A stretch of 64,000 nucleotides of DNA from Desulfatitalea tepidiphila. Lineage in GTDB: Bacteria > Desulfobacterota > Desulfobacteria > Desulfobacterales > Desulfosarcinaceae. Below, one piece after another: positions 36,451 through 44,448 of the stretch. Under the pieces are notes generated by a model, which saw only the letters and a list, made by a program, of their open reading frames with translations, searched no databases and was not told the DNA's origin. The stretch spans positions 248,001 through 312,000 of the forward strand of contig NZ_BCAG01000005.1 in the NCBI RefSeq assembly GCF_001293685.1, in the 5' to 3' direction. A program made the position numbers and the translations under genes. Each line of letters starts with the position of its first letter. Within the stretch, counting starts at the first letter, position 1.

Positions 36451-37062
36451 TCATTCAAACGCCTTGGAAAGTTCATATTCACGGCTGCCGCTGATGTGTC
36501 TGATACTGAACCCGAGTCTCCGCCCCAGGGCCAACATCTGTCGGTTTTCAGCCAGCACGATGCCATAGATGCGCTCGTAGCCGCGTTTTTGGGCAATGGA
36601 CAAACAGTTCTGCAACAAGCATGCGCCGATGCCCTTCCCCTGTAAGGCATCGGCCACCAGGACGGAAAATTCGGCTGTACCGGGAAGATTGGTCTCGACC
36701 ACACGGGCATCGCCCACCATTCTCTCTTCGCCGGCCTCCCTCGAAATCGCAACCAAGGCGATCTCACGACTGTAGTCGATCCGCGTAAACCGTTCCAGCA
36801 TGGCGGGCGGCAATTGACGAAAATAAGTAAAAAACCGAAGGTAGACCGAGTGCGGGGTAAGCGTATCAAAAAGCGCCTCGAGCAAAGGAGCATCGCTCTC
36901 CTGAATGGGACGAATCTTCAGGCGCCCCACTTCCGGCAATTTGACAAAAAATTCATAATGATCCGCATATAAAAGTCCAGACGGTACGCTTGGCAATGTC
37001 AGCTCATCAGATACGCCGGCCTCATCATCTCTGGTGGCCTTGAAACCCACCCGGCTGTCCAT
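36451..37062 (-). CDS. GNAT-family N-acetyltransferase (Pat-like)
   Basis: A 203-residue protein from ATG 37062 (aagga upstream; an in-frame TTG at 37080 overlaps that site). The GNAT core has LKIRPIQESDAPLLEALF, SVYLRFFTYF and the acetyl-CoA motif ALQGKGIGACLLQ, then AENRQMLALGRRLGF. This type resembles protein lysine acetyltransferases. It lies between two universal stress protein genes and a receiver-like gene. In mycobacteria a related acetyltransferase modifies a USP, so USP acetylation is a reasonable hypothesis here. Confidence 0.82.
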   Translation of the reverse strand: MDSRVGFKATRDDEAGVSDELTLPSVPSGLLYADHYEFFVKLPEVGRLKIRPIQESDAPLLEALFDTLTPHSVYLRFFTYFRQLPPAMLERFTRIDYSREIALVAISREAGEERMVGDARVVETNLPGTAEFSVLVADALQGKGIGACLLQNCLSIAQKRGYERIYGIVLAENRQMLALGRRLGFSIRHISGSREYELSKAFE

Positions 37063-37104
37063 GGCAGGGATCCTTTCCAAACCTCAACGCAACGGTTCAA
37101 GCGA

Positions 37105-38037
37105 TTAATTGACGATCCATACATTATGCTTTCTGCCAACATGCAGAATCTTGTGACTGACCCGACCGATGAGAAAGTCATCGAGGTTGGTCACGCCCTT
37201 ACGGCCGACGACGATGGTGTTGTAATTGTCGGCCTCGGCGAACTCAACCAGCGCGCCGGCGCGACTGGGCTTGTTCCTGATGATACGGCTGTCGATCTTT
37301 TCCCCATCATAGCCATAGGGGGCCAAACACTTTCTCGCCTTTTCAAATGCTTCTTCCAGGGCATTTTCGTAGGCTTTGACGTCCGTCTCGGCGCCCTCCC
37401 CCACCACGGAGGCGCCGTTCCGACGCACCACCACGGCCAGGGCAATCGTGTAGCCGCGGCCCTGGGTCATCCGGCCGACAAAATCCACCGCCCGCATGGC
37501 ATTATCCGACAAATCCATACCGATCAATATCTTCTTGTTGTCCGGTTTGCGGCCTGCGAACACCAGCGGTGCCATGTGGAGGCCGTCGAGCACCTTAAAC
37601 GCCACGCTGCCGATGACGACCCCGGCCAGGCGTCCCATGCCGCGGCGCCTGATAACAACCGCATCGTAAGGCTTGCGGGCATTGGCCACCGCTGCGATGA
37701 GGTCCCGCGCCACTCCGTGCTGGCGATCGTGGATAACCGTTTTTACCCGCTCGGGATCGAAATTGGCGGTGATCAAAATCCTCCGGCATCTCTCCATGTG
37801 CTTTTCGATGAGTTGCCGCTGGTGCTGCTCCCATCCCAGCAGTTGCCCGGAAATGTGTATGGCCGCCGGTTCCCTGGCCAGATCGTAGTGACTTTCGGGG
37901 ACTTTTCTGAAGACATGGAACAGACGGACCTCGGCATTGACCAAGGCCGTCAAGCCTGCCAGGTATTTTACGGTTCGCACGCTACGATCCGACCCGTCCA
38001 GGGCCACGAGGATCCTTTCTATGGGTTTGTCAGGCAT
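37105..38037 (-). CDS. Tandem universal stress protein
   Basis: A 310-residue protein with two USP domains: ERILVALDGSDRSVRTVKYLAGL to about residue 160, and KKILIGMDLSDNAMRAVDFVGRM to the end. The second half carries an ATP-type loop (VVGRKGVTNLDDFLIGRVSHKIL). The first half has RRRGMGRLAGVVIGSVAFKVL. It is co-directional with a single-domain USP upstream and the GNAT gene downstream. Confidence 0.88.
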   Translation of the reverse strand: MPDKPIERILVALDGSDRSVRTVKYLAGLTALVNAEVRLFHVFRKVPESHYDLAREPAAIHISGQLLGWEQHQRQLIEKHMERCRRILITANFDPERVKTVIHDRQHGVARDLIAAVANARKPYDAVVIRRRGMGRLAGVVIGSVAFKVLDGLHMAPLVFAGRKPDNKKILIGMDLSDNAMRAVDFVGRMTQGRGYTIALAVVVRRNGASVVGEGAETDVKAYENALEEAFEKARKCLAPYGYDGEKIDSRIIRNKPSRAGALVEFAEADNYNTIVVGRKGVTNLDDFLIGRVSHKILHVGRKHNVWIVN

Positions 38038-38180
38038 ACCGAATTCTCCTTATCGGTCGATGACGTTTCGTTCACGGGCCATTAAACAGACTGGACATGA
38101 AGAAACGATTGCAGGATAGGACGACATGATCGGGGATGCCATCCCCAGGCTTACGGCTTCACTGCACAGGTCTCTTCAGA

Positions 38181-38648
38181 CTATCCAACCGCTCCCGGCG
38201 GCAGGGTAACCAGGGGGATCGGGCTGCTGTGAACCATTTTGCGCGCAACCGACCCGACGATGGTATCGGCCAGATTGGATCGTCCCTTGGTTCCCATCAC
38301 CAGCATATCGGCTTTTTCCTCTTTGATCGCGGTGAGCAGTTCCTGATGCGGAACGCCGATGCGCACCAATTTGCGTTTGACGAGATCCTGGGCCCCGGCC
38401 TGTTCCACGAGATTATCCAATTGATTGCGCCTGAAGGTCTTGTTCTCTTCCACCACTTTGTCGAAAAAGCCGGGATCGTAATAGGCATCCGTGGCCGTTC
38501 TGATGGCACTGATATCACGCTGGTTATAAACGTTCACCAGAATGATCTCGGCGCCCAGGGCCTGGGCCAGCTGCATGGCGTACTGTACCGATGGAAGTGA
38601 ATAGTCCGACAGATCGACCGCCACCATAATTCTTTCAATTTTTCGCAT
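38181..38648 (-). CDS. Single-domain universal stress protein (UspA family)
   Basis: A 155-residue protein from ATG 38648, which has gaggag at 7-nt spacing (the in-frame ATG at 38654 is too close to it). It has a full USP domain with the ATP-binding Gly-x2-Gly-x9-Gly-Ser pattern (GTKGRSNLADTIVGSV) and a LVNVYNQRD strand. It heads a four-gene operon (USP, tandem USP, GNAT, receiver-like) behind a perfect sigma54 promoter. Confidence 0.9.
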   Translation of the reverse strand: MRKIERIMVAVDLSDYSLPSVQYAMQLAQALGAEIILVNVYNQRDISAIRTATDAYYDPGFFDKVVEENKTFRRNQLDNLVEQAGAQDLVKRKLVRIGVPHQELLTAIKEEKADMLVMGTKGRSNLADTIVGSVARKMVHSSPIPLVTLPPGAVG

Positions 38649-38714
38649 GGCCATCTCCTCGTATAAAGGGTTACTTGCGCAGTCGCTAAGACAATTGATG
38701 TTAAACGTGAGTAG

Positions 38715-38730
38715 AGCAACCGCCGTGCCA
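38715..38730 (-). promoter_or_regulatory. Sigma54 (-24/-12) promoter, perfect consensus
   Basis: On the minus strand TGGCACGGCGGTTGCT: both elements (TGGCAC, TTGCT) match the consensus exactly, with 10 bases between GG and GC. It lies 67 bp upstream of the USP start at 38648. The remaining ~170 bases up to 38904 are AT-rich with short palindromes and no gene. Confidence 0.88.
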
Positions 38731-38904
38731 CTTCGAAGATATTGCGATCGTAATTATCTTATTGGATTTTTTTAATAATTTATCAGTATTAAACGGGGCC
38801 GATCCAAAGCCTCGATGATCGGGGCGATCGAATTTTTCATCTTGTAAAAAAAACTGACAAGTGCCGTTTGATGCTGCAATGGCGATCGTTGGGGGCCGTC
38901 CGAA

Positions 38905-40341
38905 TCAATCGGGCTGTTCAACCGAGGTTTTAAATGAGAGATGGTACTTTTCAATTTTGGCGTGCAAGGTCGGCCGGGTGATTCCCAACAATTTGGCCGC
39001 GCGTGACCGGTTGCCGTCCGTAAAAGTCAGCGCTTCGCGAATCAGCAGGGCAGCGAAGCGATCGGTGGCCGACTCGAAAAGATGTTCATCTTCCTGATCT
39101 TGCAGCGCCTCGCGAATCCACTGGCGCAGGCACTCTTCATAGCTCTCCAGGCCGGTCGATCTATCCCGGCCATGATCCTCCCGTACCGCGTTGAGAATAT
39201 CCTCTTCGCGCAGGGGGGCTCCCCGGTTGAAGATCAGGGCCTTTTGCAAGGTGTTGGAAAGTTCACGTACATTACCCGGCCAGGGCAACTGCTTCAGTAC
39301 AGCCAGGGCCTCTTTGGTAATCGGCGGGGCATCGAGCCCCAGTTCGGCGGCATGTTTGGATAGATGATAGTTGGCCAAGGCCTCGATGTCTTCGATCCGC
39401 TGACTCAGGGTCGGCAGCCAAATGGTGATGACCTTCAAACGGTAATAAAGATCTTCTCTGAACTGACCGGCCGTGATCATCTGCTCCAAATGGCGGTTCG
39501 TGGCGGCGATGATGCGCACATCCACGGTGATCGTTTCGCGTCCGCCCAACCGCTCGATGCATCGCTCCTGAAGCAACCGCAAAATCTTGGCTTGCAAATT
39601 GATGGGCATATCGCCGATTTCATCCAGAAAGATCGTACCGCCGTTGGCCTGTTCGATTTTTCCGATGCGGCGATGGGTAGCGCCGGTAAAAGCGCCTTTC
39701 TCATATCCGAAAAGTTCGCTTTCGAGCAGCGTATCGGGTATGGCCACGCAGTTGATCACCAGAAACGGACGATTGGCTCGTTGGCTGTGCTGGTAGATCG
39801 CCCGGGCGGCCAGTTCCTTCCCCGTACCCGAATCGCCCCGAATCAGCACGGTGGCATCGGTGGCAGCCACCCGGCCGATGGCTTTGTAGACTTCCTGCAT
39901 GGCCGGGCTCTTTCCGATCATGGCATCGCGGTCGGCCTTATCGGGCAAGCTGTTCAGGTGCACCGGAGAACGCATGAACCGTCCGGCATTGAGCGCCTGT
40001 CGGATGATGTTGAGCATGTCGGGAATGTCGAACGGTTTGAGAATATAGTCGAAGGCACCCATCTTGGTCGCCTGGATGGCGGTTTCGGTCGTGCCGTAGG
40101 CGGTCATGATGATAACCGGCAATTTGGGCTCCATGGCATGCAGGTGTTCGAACGCGGCCAAGCCATTCATGCCTGGCAATCGAACGTCCAGTATCGCCAG
40201 ATCGGGGCAAGCCTCCTGGACGGCTTGAATGCCGGCCTCGCCCGAGGCGGCGCTTCGCACGCGATACCCCTCCTGGGTGAGAAGCTTTTCAAAACTCTTG
40301 CGCAATTGATCGTCATCGTCGATGACCAGAATGGTGTTCAT
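38905..40341 (-). CDS. NtrC-family response regulator (receiver - AAA+ - HTH)
   Basis: A 478-residue protein. The receiver is complete (Asp8/Asp9, Asp52 in AILDVRLPGMNG, Thr in IMTAYGT, Lys in LKPFD). The AAA+ domain has GDSGTGKE, GAFTGA and FLDEIGDM. A ~60-residue insert leads to a Fis-type HTH (GNRSRAAKLLGITRPTLHAKI). It starts one base after the stop of the kinase at 40343, its evident partner. With a sigma54 promoter in front of the pair, it may activate its own operon as well as the divergent kinase-permease operon. Confidence 0.93.
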   Translation of the reverse strand: MNTILVIDDDDQLRKSFEKLLTQEGYRVRSAASGEAGIQAVQEACPDLAILDVRLPGMNGLAAFEHLHAMEPKLPVIIMTAYGTTETAIQATKMGAFDYILKPFDIPDMLNIIRQALNAGRFMRSPVHLNSLPDKADRDAMIGKSPAMQEVYKAIGRVAATDATVLIRGDSGTGKELAARAIYQHSQRANRPFLVINCVAIPDTLLESELFGYEKGAFTGATHRRIGKIEQANGGTIFLDEIGDMPINLQAKILRLLQERCIERLGGRETITVDVRIIAATNRHLEQMITAGQFREDLYYRLKVITIWLPTLSQRIEDIEALANYHLSKHAAELGLDAPPITKEALAVLKQLPWPGNVRELSNTLQKALIFNRGAPLREEDILNAVREDHGRDRSTGLESYEECLRQWIREALQDQEDEHLFESATDRFAALLIREALTFTDGNRSRAAKLLGITRPTLHAKIEKYHLSFKTSVEQPD

Positions 40342-40342
40342 C

Positions 40343-41806
40343 TCAAACCCCCTTTAACGGCAGATGAATTATAAAGGTCGCACCGGCCGTATCGGATGGA
40401 TCCAGGGCGAGGGTACCTCCATGCTCGGCCACGATACGCTTGGCGATGCTCAGGCCGAGGCCGGTACCTTCATCCTTGGTGGTGAAAAATGGCTGAAAGA
40501 TCTTCTCCACATTGGCTGGAGAGACGCCGGGACCGTTATCGGAAATGTAGAGAACGACCATTTTTTGGTCGTTGTCCAGCTCCACACACTCATCGATGAC
40601 GATCGTGCCGCCGCTTTTCATCTCCTCGCAGGCATTGACGATCAGATTGACCAGCACCTCCTTGAGCTGTTCCGGATCGGCCATGACTTCGGGCAGCATT
40701 TCCGATCGCACCACATCGACCTTGACACCATAGGAATCCAGCCGATGAGACAGGAGTTGAAGCACATGATCCACGATGACCGAGGGGCTGATCGGCTGCA
40801 TGACCAGTTTGGGCGGGCGTGAAAACTCAAGAAAATTCTGGACAATGGTGTCGATGTGGCGAATTTCCTGAGAGATCACCTCGAAATCCTCCTTTTGAGT
40901 GGCATCCAGCTCGAGGGAGCGGCCCAGCGAAAACAGACGCATCTTCACGGAAGTAAAAGGGTTGCGGATGCTGTGGGCCATGCCCGCGGCCAGACGGCCG
41001 ACCATGGCCATCTTTTCCGCTTGCAACAGGTTTTCACGACTTTTCTCGAGTTCCTGATGGGCCTGATTCACATCGACCAGCAGGCTATCGATGCTGCGTC
41101 CCAAGGCTGCGACGACATTAACCGGACGCGAAGAGGGTGCCCCTTTGGTCGTGCTCTTCAGCATGGCATAGACGGGTGAAAAGATTTGATGGACCAACAG
41201 CATGCCCAACACGATCGCCAGCACCATTTGAATGGCAATGGTGATGATCGTGATAAACCGCAGCTTGTTGCCGCCTTTTGTCAAATCACTTCTGACCTGG
41301 CGAATATGGGTGAGGTGCTCAAGCTTATGGGCTTCACACTTGGCAATGATTTCCTCGAATAGCTGTCTTACGGTTTGATGGAGTTGGGTGCCTTGCTCCC
41401 GCTCGCCGCGTTTGTAATGTTCTATCACGCGCTCTTTAAGGCGCACGTAATCGATATATCGATCTGCGATTTCCTGAATCTTGGCCTGTTGTTCAGGGGT
41501 GTTGGCCTGTTGCTGGGCCTGTCCCAGCTGCTCCTGGAACACCCGATGCTGCTGCGTAAAACTTTGCAGCCACCCTGGATCGCCATCCAGAAAGTAGTAG
41601 GTCACGAATCCCTTCTGGTTGACCAACGCCAATTCAAGGGCCGCTGCGGATTCAAAGGCGGCCATGCTGCGGTCGACGATTCCATTGAAAAGCCCTTGAA
41701 TGCGGTAAGTGTACCAAACCATGACCGAACCGCTGGACAAGGCGATCAACATCAGGCCCGATAACAATAAATAGATGCGTGTTTTCAAGTTGAGTGTCCG
41801 CCACAT
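40343..41806 (-). CDS. Membrane sensor histidine kinase with 4-helix-bundle-like periplasmic domain
   Basis: A 487-residue kinase from ATG 41806 (ggag upstream). TM1 is at about 8-30. A ~160-residue helical, Gln-rich periplasmic domain (VFQEQLGQAQQQANTPEQQA) resembles MCP-type four-helix bundles rather than dCache. TM2 is at about 188-210. The kinase core has His278 (GMAHSIRNPF), NLIVNACEEM, DNGPGV and GTGLGLSIA. Together with the NtrC-type regulator that follows one base later it forms a ZraSR/NtrBC-like pair. The signal is unknown. Confidence 0.9.
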   Translation of the reverse strand: MWRTLNLKTRIYLLLSGLMLIALSSGSVMVWYTYRIQGLFNGIVDRSMAAFESAAALELALVNQKGFVTYYFLDGDPGWLQSFTQQHRVFQEQLGQAQQQANTPEQQAKIQEIADRYIDYVRLKERVIEHYKRGEREQGTQLHQTVRQLFEEIIAKCEAHKLEHLTHIRQVRSDLTKGGNKLRFITIITIAIQMVLAIVLGMLLVHQIFSPVYAMLKSTTKGAPSSRPVNVVAALGRSIDSLLVDVNQAHQELEKSRENLLQAEKMAMVGRLAAGMAHSIRNPFTSVKMRLFSLGRSLELDATQKEDFEVISQEIRHIDTIVQNFLEFSRPPKLVMQPISPSVIVDHVLQLLSHRLDSYGVKVDVVRSEMLPEVMADPEQLKEVLVNLIVNACEEMKSGGTIVIDECVELDNDQKMVVLYISDNGPGVSPANVEKIFQPFFTTKDEGTGLGLSIAKRIVAEHGGTLALDPSDTAGATFIIHLPLKGV

Positions 41807-41871
41807 CTCCTGTCTCCACCTCGCATATTGTTGCGGCCGCACCGGTCATAAGGGTCCGTCTTGCAAACGCC

Positions 41872-41887
41872 GCGCCATTCTCATTTC
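41872..41887 (-). promoter_or_regulatory. Sigma54 (-24/-12) promoter for the kinase/NtrC pair
   Basis: On the minus strand TGGCGCGGCGTTTGCA: one mismatch in the -24 element, exact TTGCA at -12, and 10 bases between GG and GC. It lies 66 bp upstream of the kinase start at 41806. Confidence 0.8.
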
Positions 41888-42012
41888 CAGATAAAATTAA
41901 TATTTACAGATAATTACACACAACCCGACCGCTTCATCGCTGAATGATTGTCAGCATTTTTTACATAATGTGCGAAAAATCGACATTAAAATCAATCCTG
42001 AATGCGCCTGGA

Positions 42013-42027
42013 CTGCATGACATGCAG
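42013..42027. promoter_or_regulatory. Perfect 15-bp palindrome, candidate enhancer (UAS) between divergent sigma54 promoters
   Basis: CTGCATG-A-CATGCAG is a perfect inverted repeat. It lies 126 bp from one sigma54 promoter (41872-41887, leftward) and 122 bp from the other (42149-42164, rightward), the usual distance for an NtrC-type activator site. The rest of the 41807-42203 intergenic region has no gene and is AT-rich, which would favour IHF-type bending. Confidence 0.55.
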
Positions 42028-42148
42028 ACAGTGCGTAAAATTGCCTGACATCCGGTGAGCGTCCCTTCCCAAAGACCTGCTCATGGGATTCTCATTCTTT
42101 AACCAATAATTCAAATAGATAGAAGGCGCATAGATGTGCCATGGGGTT

Positions 42149-42164
42149 TGGCATCATCGTTGCT
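42149..42164 (+). promoter_or_regulatory. Sigma54 (-24/-12) promoter
   Basis: TGGCATCATCGTTGCT: one mismatch in -24, exact TTGCT at -12, and 10 bases between GG and GC. Transcription would start near 42175, about 29 bases before the TTG start of the dCache kinase. This also shows that the in-frame ATG at 42141 lies upstream of the transcript and is not the start. Confidence 0.82.
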
Positions 42165-42203
42165 CATGCCTTTTTTGCCGTAACCAAACCCGGGAGGACC
42201 ACT

Positions 42204-43925
42204 TTGAAAGACTACTACACGCGCACGCTGCGCAACATGCTCATCATTCGCGTCTTCCTCGTTCCATTTGCAGTGATGCTGGTGGTTTATGGCACCATCA
42301 TCTACTTCTTTGCATCCTATTCCGTCCGACAAGTGAGAAACGAATTGGTGGGCATCGCCGAAGGCCATCGCAATATCATCGACCAGTTCCTCTCCGAGAA
42401 AGCCGCTATTCTGCAATTCACAGCCGCCAGCTTCAGTCGTGAACAGCTGCGTCAGAGAAATCATCTGGACATGATCTTCAAAAACCTACAGACCCAGTCC
42501 AAGGCCTTCTTCGACCTGGGGGTATTCGATCAGAACGGCCGGCATGTGGCCTATGCCGGCCCCTTCGACCTGCTCGGCAAGAGCTACGCGGAGGCCGAGT
42601 GGTTCAAAAGGGTTCAAAACGTTTCAGTATACATCTCAGACGAATTCCTCGGCTACCGGCAAATCCCCCACTTCATTATCGCCGTCAAGAAGGAAGAGAC
42701 GGAAATCGCCTGGTACCTGAGGGCTACCATCGACACCTATTACTTCAATGATCTGGTGGAGAACATCCGCATCGGTCGCACCGGAGAGGCCTATATTGTC
42801 AACCGGGAAGGCGTCCTGCAGACCAAGCGGCGTTCTGGCGGACGGATCATGGAACCAGACCCCGATTTCGTCAAATACGCCACTATCGACCATGGGAAGA
42901 CAACCTTTTTCACCTCAGGCGGCTGGCGCAATGGGTACCTGTATGCGTCGGCCCCTATTCAGCAAACCAACTGGCAGCTGATCGTACGCCAATCCATCGG
43001 CGACGCCTATGCCCCCCTGGTCTCCTCCACGCTGGTTTCGTTTCTTCTGTTATTGGGCGGCAGTGTTATGGTGGTGCTCATGGGCTTTTTCATGGCTGCC
43101 AACGTGGCCGCGCAGCTGAAGTCGGCCGACCTGGAAAAGCGTGAGATGAAGACTCAGTTGATCCTGGCCGGAAAGCTGGCCGAAGTGGGTGAAATGAGCA
43201 CGGGCATCGCCCATGAAATCAACAATCCACTGCAGGTCATGAAATCCGAAGTGGCCATGATTCAGTCCCTGACCGAGGATATCAGCCCCATCATCGAGAA
43301 CCAGGCGCCTCAAATGCTGATCCAGTTGAAAGACTGCACACGGGAGATCGGAGACCAAATCAACCGCTGCAGCCATATTACCCAGGGATTGCTCAATTTC
43401 GCCCGTAAGCGTGAAAACACCAAGGAGCCGATCGTTCTCGAGCAATTTGTGCCCAAAATGGTCCAAATGGTGGATCAACGAGCACGTCTGGAAAATATCC
43501 GCATCGTCCAGGAGATCGAGTCGGATTTGCCGCAAATCGTCAGCGACCCCAACCAGCTGCAGCAAGTCTTTCTGAATCTCTTCAATAACGCCATCTATGC
43601 GCTCAAGGAGCGCATCTCACCTGAAATCCGCGTCCGCGTAACCAAAGAGAATACGACGATCCTCATCTCTGTTTCAGACAATGGCTGTGGGTTTTCGTCC
43701 GAATCCATGGAAAAGGCGTTCCTGCCCTTTTACACCACCAAACCGGTGGGTCAGGGAACCGGACTTGGTCTGAGTACGGTCTACGGCATCATCAAGGGGT
43801 TGGGCGGCGACATCACCCTGACCAGCGAGCAAGGCGCAGGTTCGGAATTTCAAATCCGCCTACCCATAGAAGAAATAGACAACACCAGCGTTCAATTTAA
43901 TCATACTTTGTCTCAAAGGAGGTAA
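42204..43925 (+). CDS. Membrane sensor histidine kinase with dCache domain (TTG start)
   Basis: A 573-residue kinase. TTG 42204 has gggagg at 6-nt spacing and follows the predicted transcription start, and its N-terminus (LKDYYTRTLRNMLI) aligns with that of the paralogue at 22788. TM1 is at about 12-34. The dCache domain has DLGVFDQNGRHVAYAGPF and WYLRATIDTYYFNDLVENIRIGRTG. TM2 is at about 272-294. The H-box has His337 (GIAHEINNP), then NNAIYAL, DNGCGF and GTGLGLST. Its stop is part of the Shine-Dalgarno (aaaggagg) of the next receiver gene, so the two are tightly coupled. Confidence 0.9.
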   Translation: MKDYYTRTLRNMLIIRVFLVPFAVMLVVYGTIIYFFASYSVRQVRNELVGIAEGHRNIIDQFLSEKAAILQFTAASFSREQLRQRNHLDMIFKNLQTQSKAFFDLGVFDQNGRHVAYAGPFDLLGKSYAEAEWFKRVQNVSVYISDEFLGYRQIPHFIIAVKKEETEIAWYLRATIDTYYFNDLVENIRIGRTGEAYIVNREGVLQTKRRSGGRIMEPDPDFVKYATIDHGKTTFFTSGGWRNGYLYASAPIQQTNWQLIVRQSIGDAYAPLVSSTLVSFLLLLGGSVMVVLMGFFMAANVAAQLKSADLEKREMKTQLILAGKLAEVGEMSTGIAHEINNPLQVMKSEVAMIQSLTEDISPIIENQAPQMLIQLKDCTREIGDQINRCSHITQGLLNFARKRENTKEPIVLEQFVPKMVQMVDQRARLENIRIVQEIESDLPQIVSDPNQLQQVFLNLFNNAIYALKERISPEIRVRVTKENTTILISVSDNGCGFSSESMEKAFLPFYTTKPVGQGTGLGLSTVYGIIKGLGGDITLTSEQGAGSEFQIRLPIEEIDNTSVQFNHTLSQRR

Positions 43926-43927
43926 CC

Positions 43928-44377
43928 ATGCCCTTAACGAACGTGCTGATCGTCGACGACGAGGAACGATTTTTAAAGACCACCCAGACCCTGTTAGAAA
44001 AGGAGGGGTACAAAGTCTTCACGGCCGCCGACGGGTACAAGGGGCTCGATGCCCTGAAAGACAGACGCATCGATGTGGTCGTGCTGGATGTCAAAATGCC
44101 CGGCATGGACGGCGTCGAAGTCCTGAAGCGCATCAAGGCGGAACATCCTTTGGTGGAAGTGCTCATGCTCACCGGCCATGCCACCATGGAAACGGCCATC
44201 GACGGCCTCAAATTGGGCGCCTTCGATTATCTGACCAAACCCTGTGACATTGCCACCCTCAAGGAGAAGATCATGGCTGCCTATGACAAGCGGTCGGCCA
44301 TGCTGGAAAAGATTCAAAAGGCCAAATTCGATCGTATCATCAGCCATCCCATGGAAGTCTTTTCCAAAGATGAATAG
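43928..44377 (+). CDS. Stand-alone receiver protein
   Basis: A 149-residue receiver with Asp10/11, Asp54 (VVLDVKMPGMDG), Thr in MLTGHAT and Lys in LTKPCD, plus a ~30-residue charged tail. It begins two bases after the dCache kinase stop and is very probably its phosphorylation target. No output domain. Confidence 0.9.
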   Translation: MPLTNVLIVDDEERFLKTTQTLLEKEGYKVFTAADGYKGLDALKDRRIDVVVLDVKMPGMDGVEVLKRIKAEHPLVEVLMLTGHATMETAIDGLKLGAFDYLTKPCDIATLKEKIMAAYDKRSAMLEKIQKAKFDRIISHPMEVFSKDE

Positions 44378-44448
44378 GACCGACCCGCACCGGTTTGTTA
44401 CATGCAGGTATTAACCACTGAAGGAGAACGCAAAGGAGAATGGATCCC

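Noticed and set aside
42141-42203. ATG 42141 as start of the third dCache kinase
   Set aside because: It lies within the upstream flank of the sigma54 promoter and lacks a ribosome-binding site; TTG 42204 has gggagg at ideal spacing and aligns with the paralogue N-terminus.
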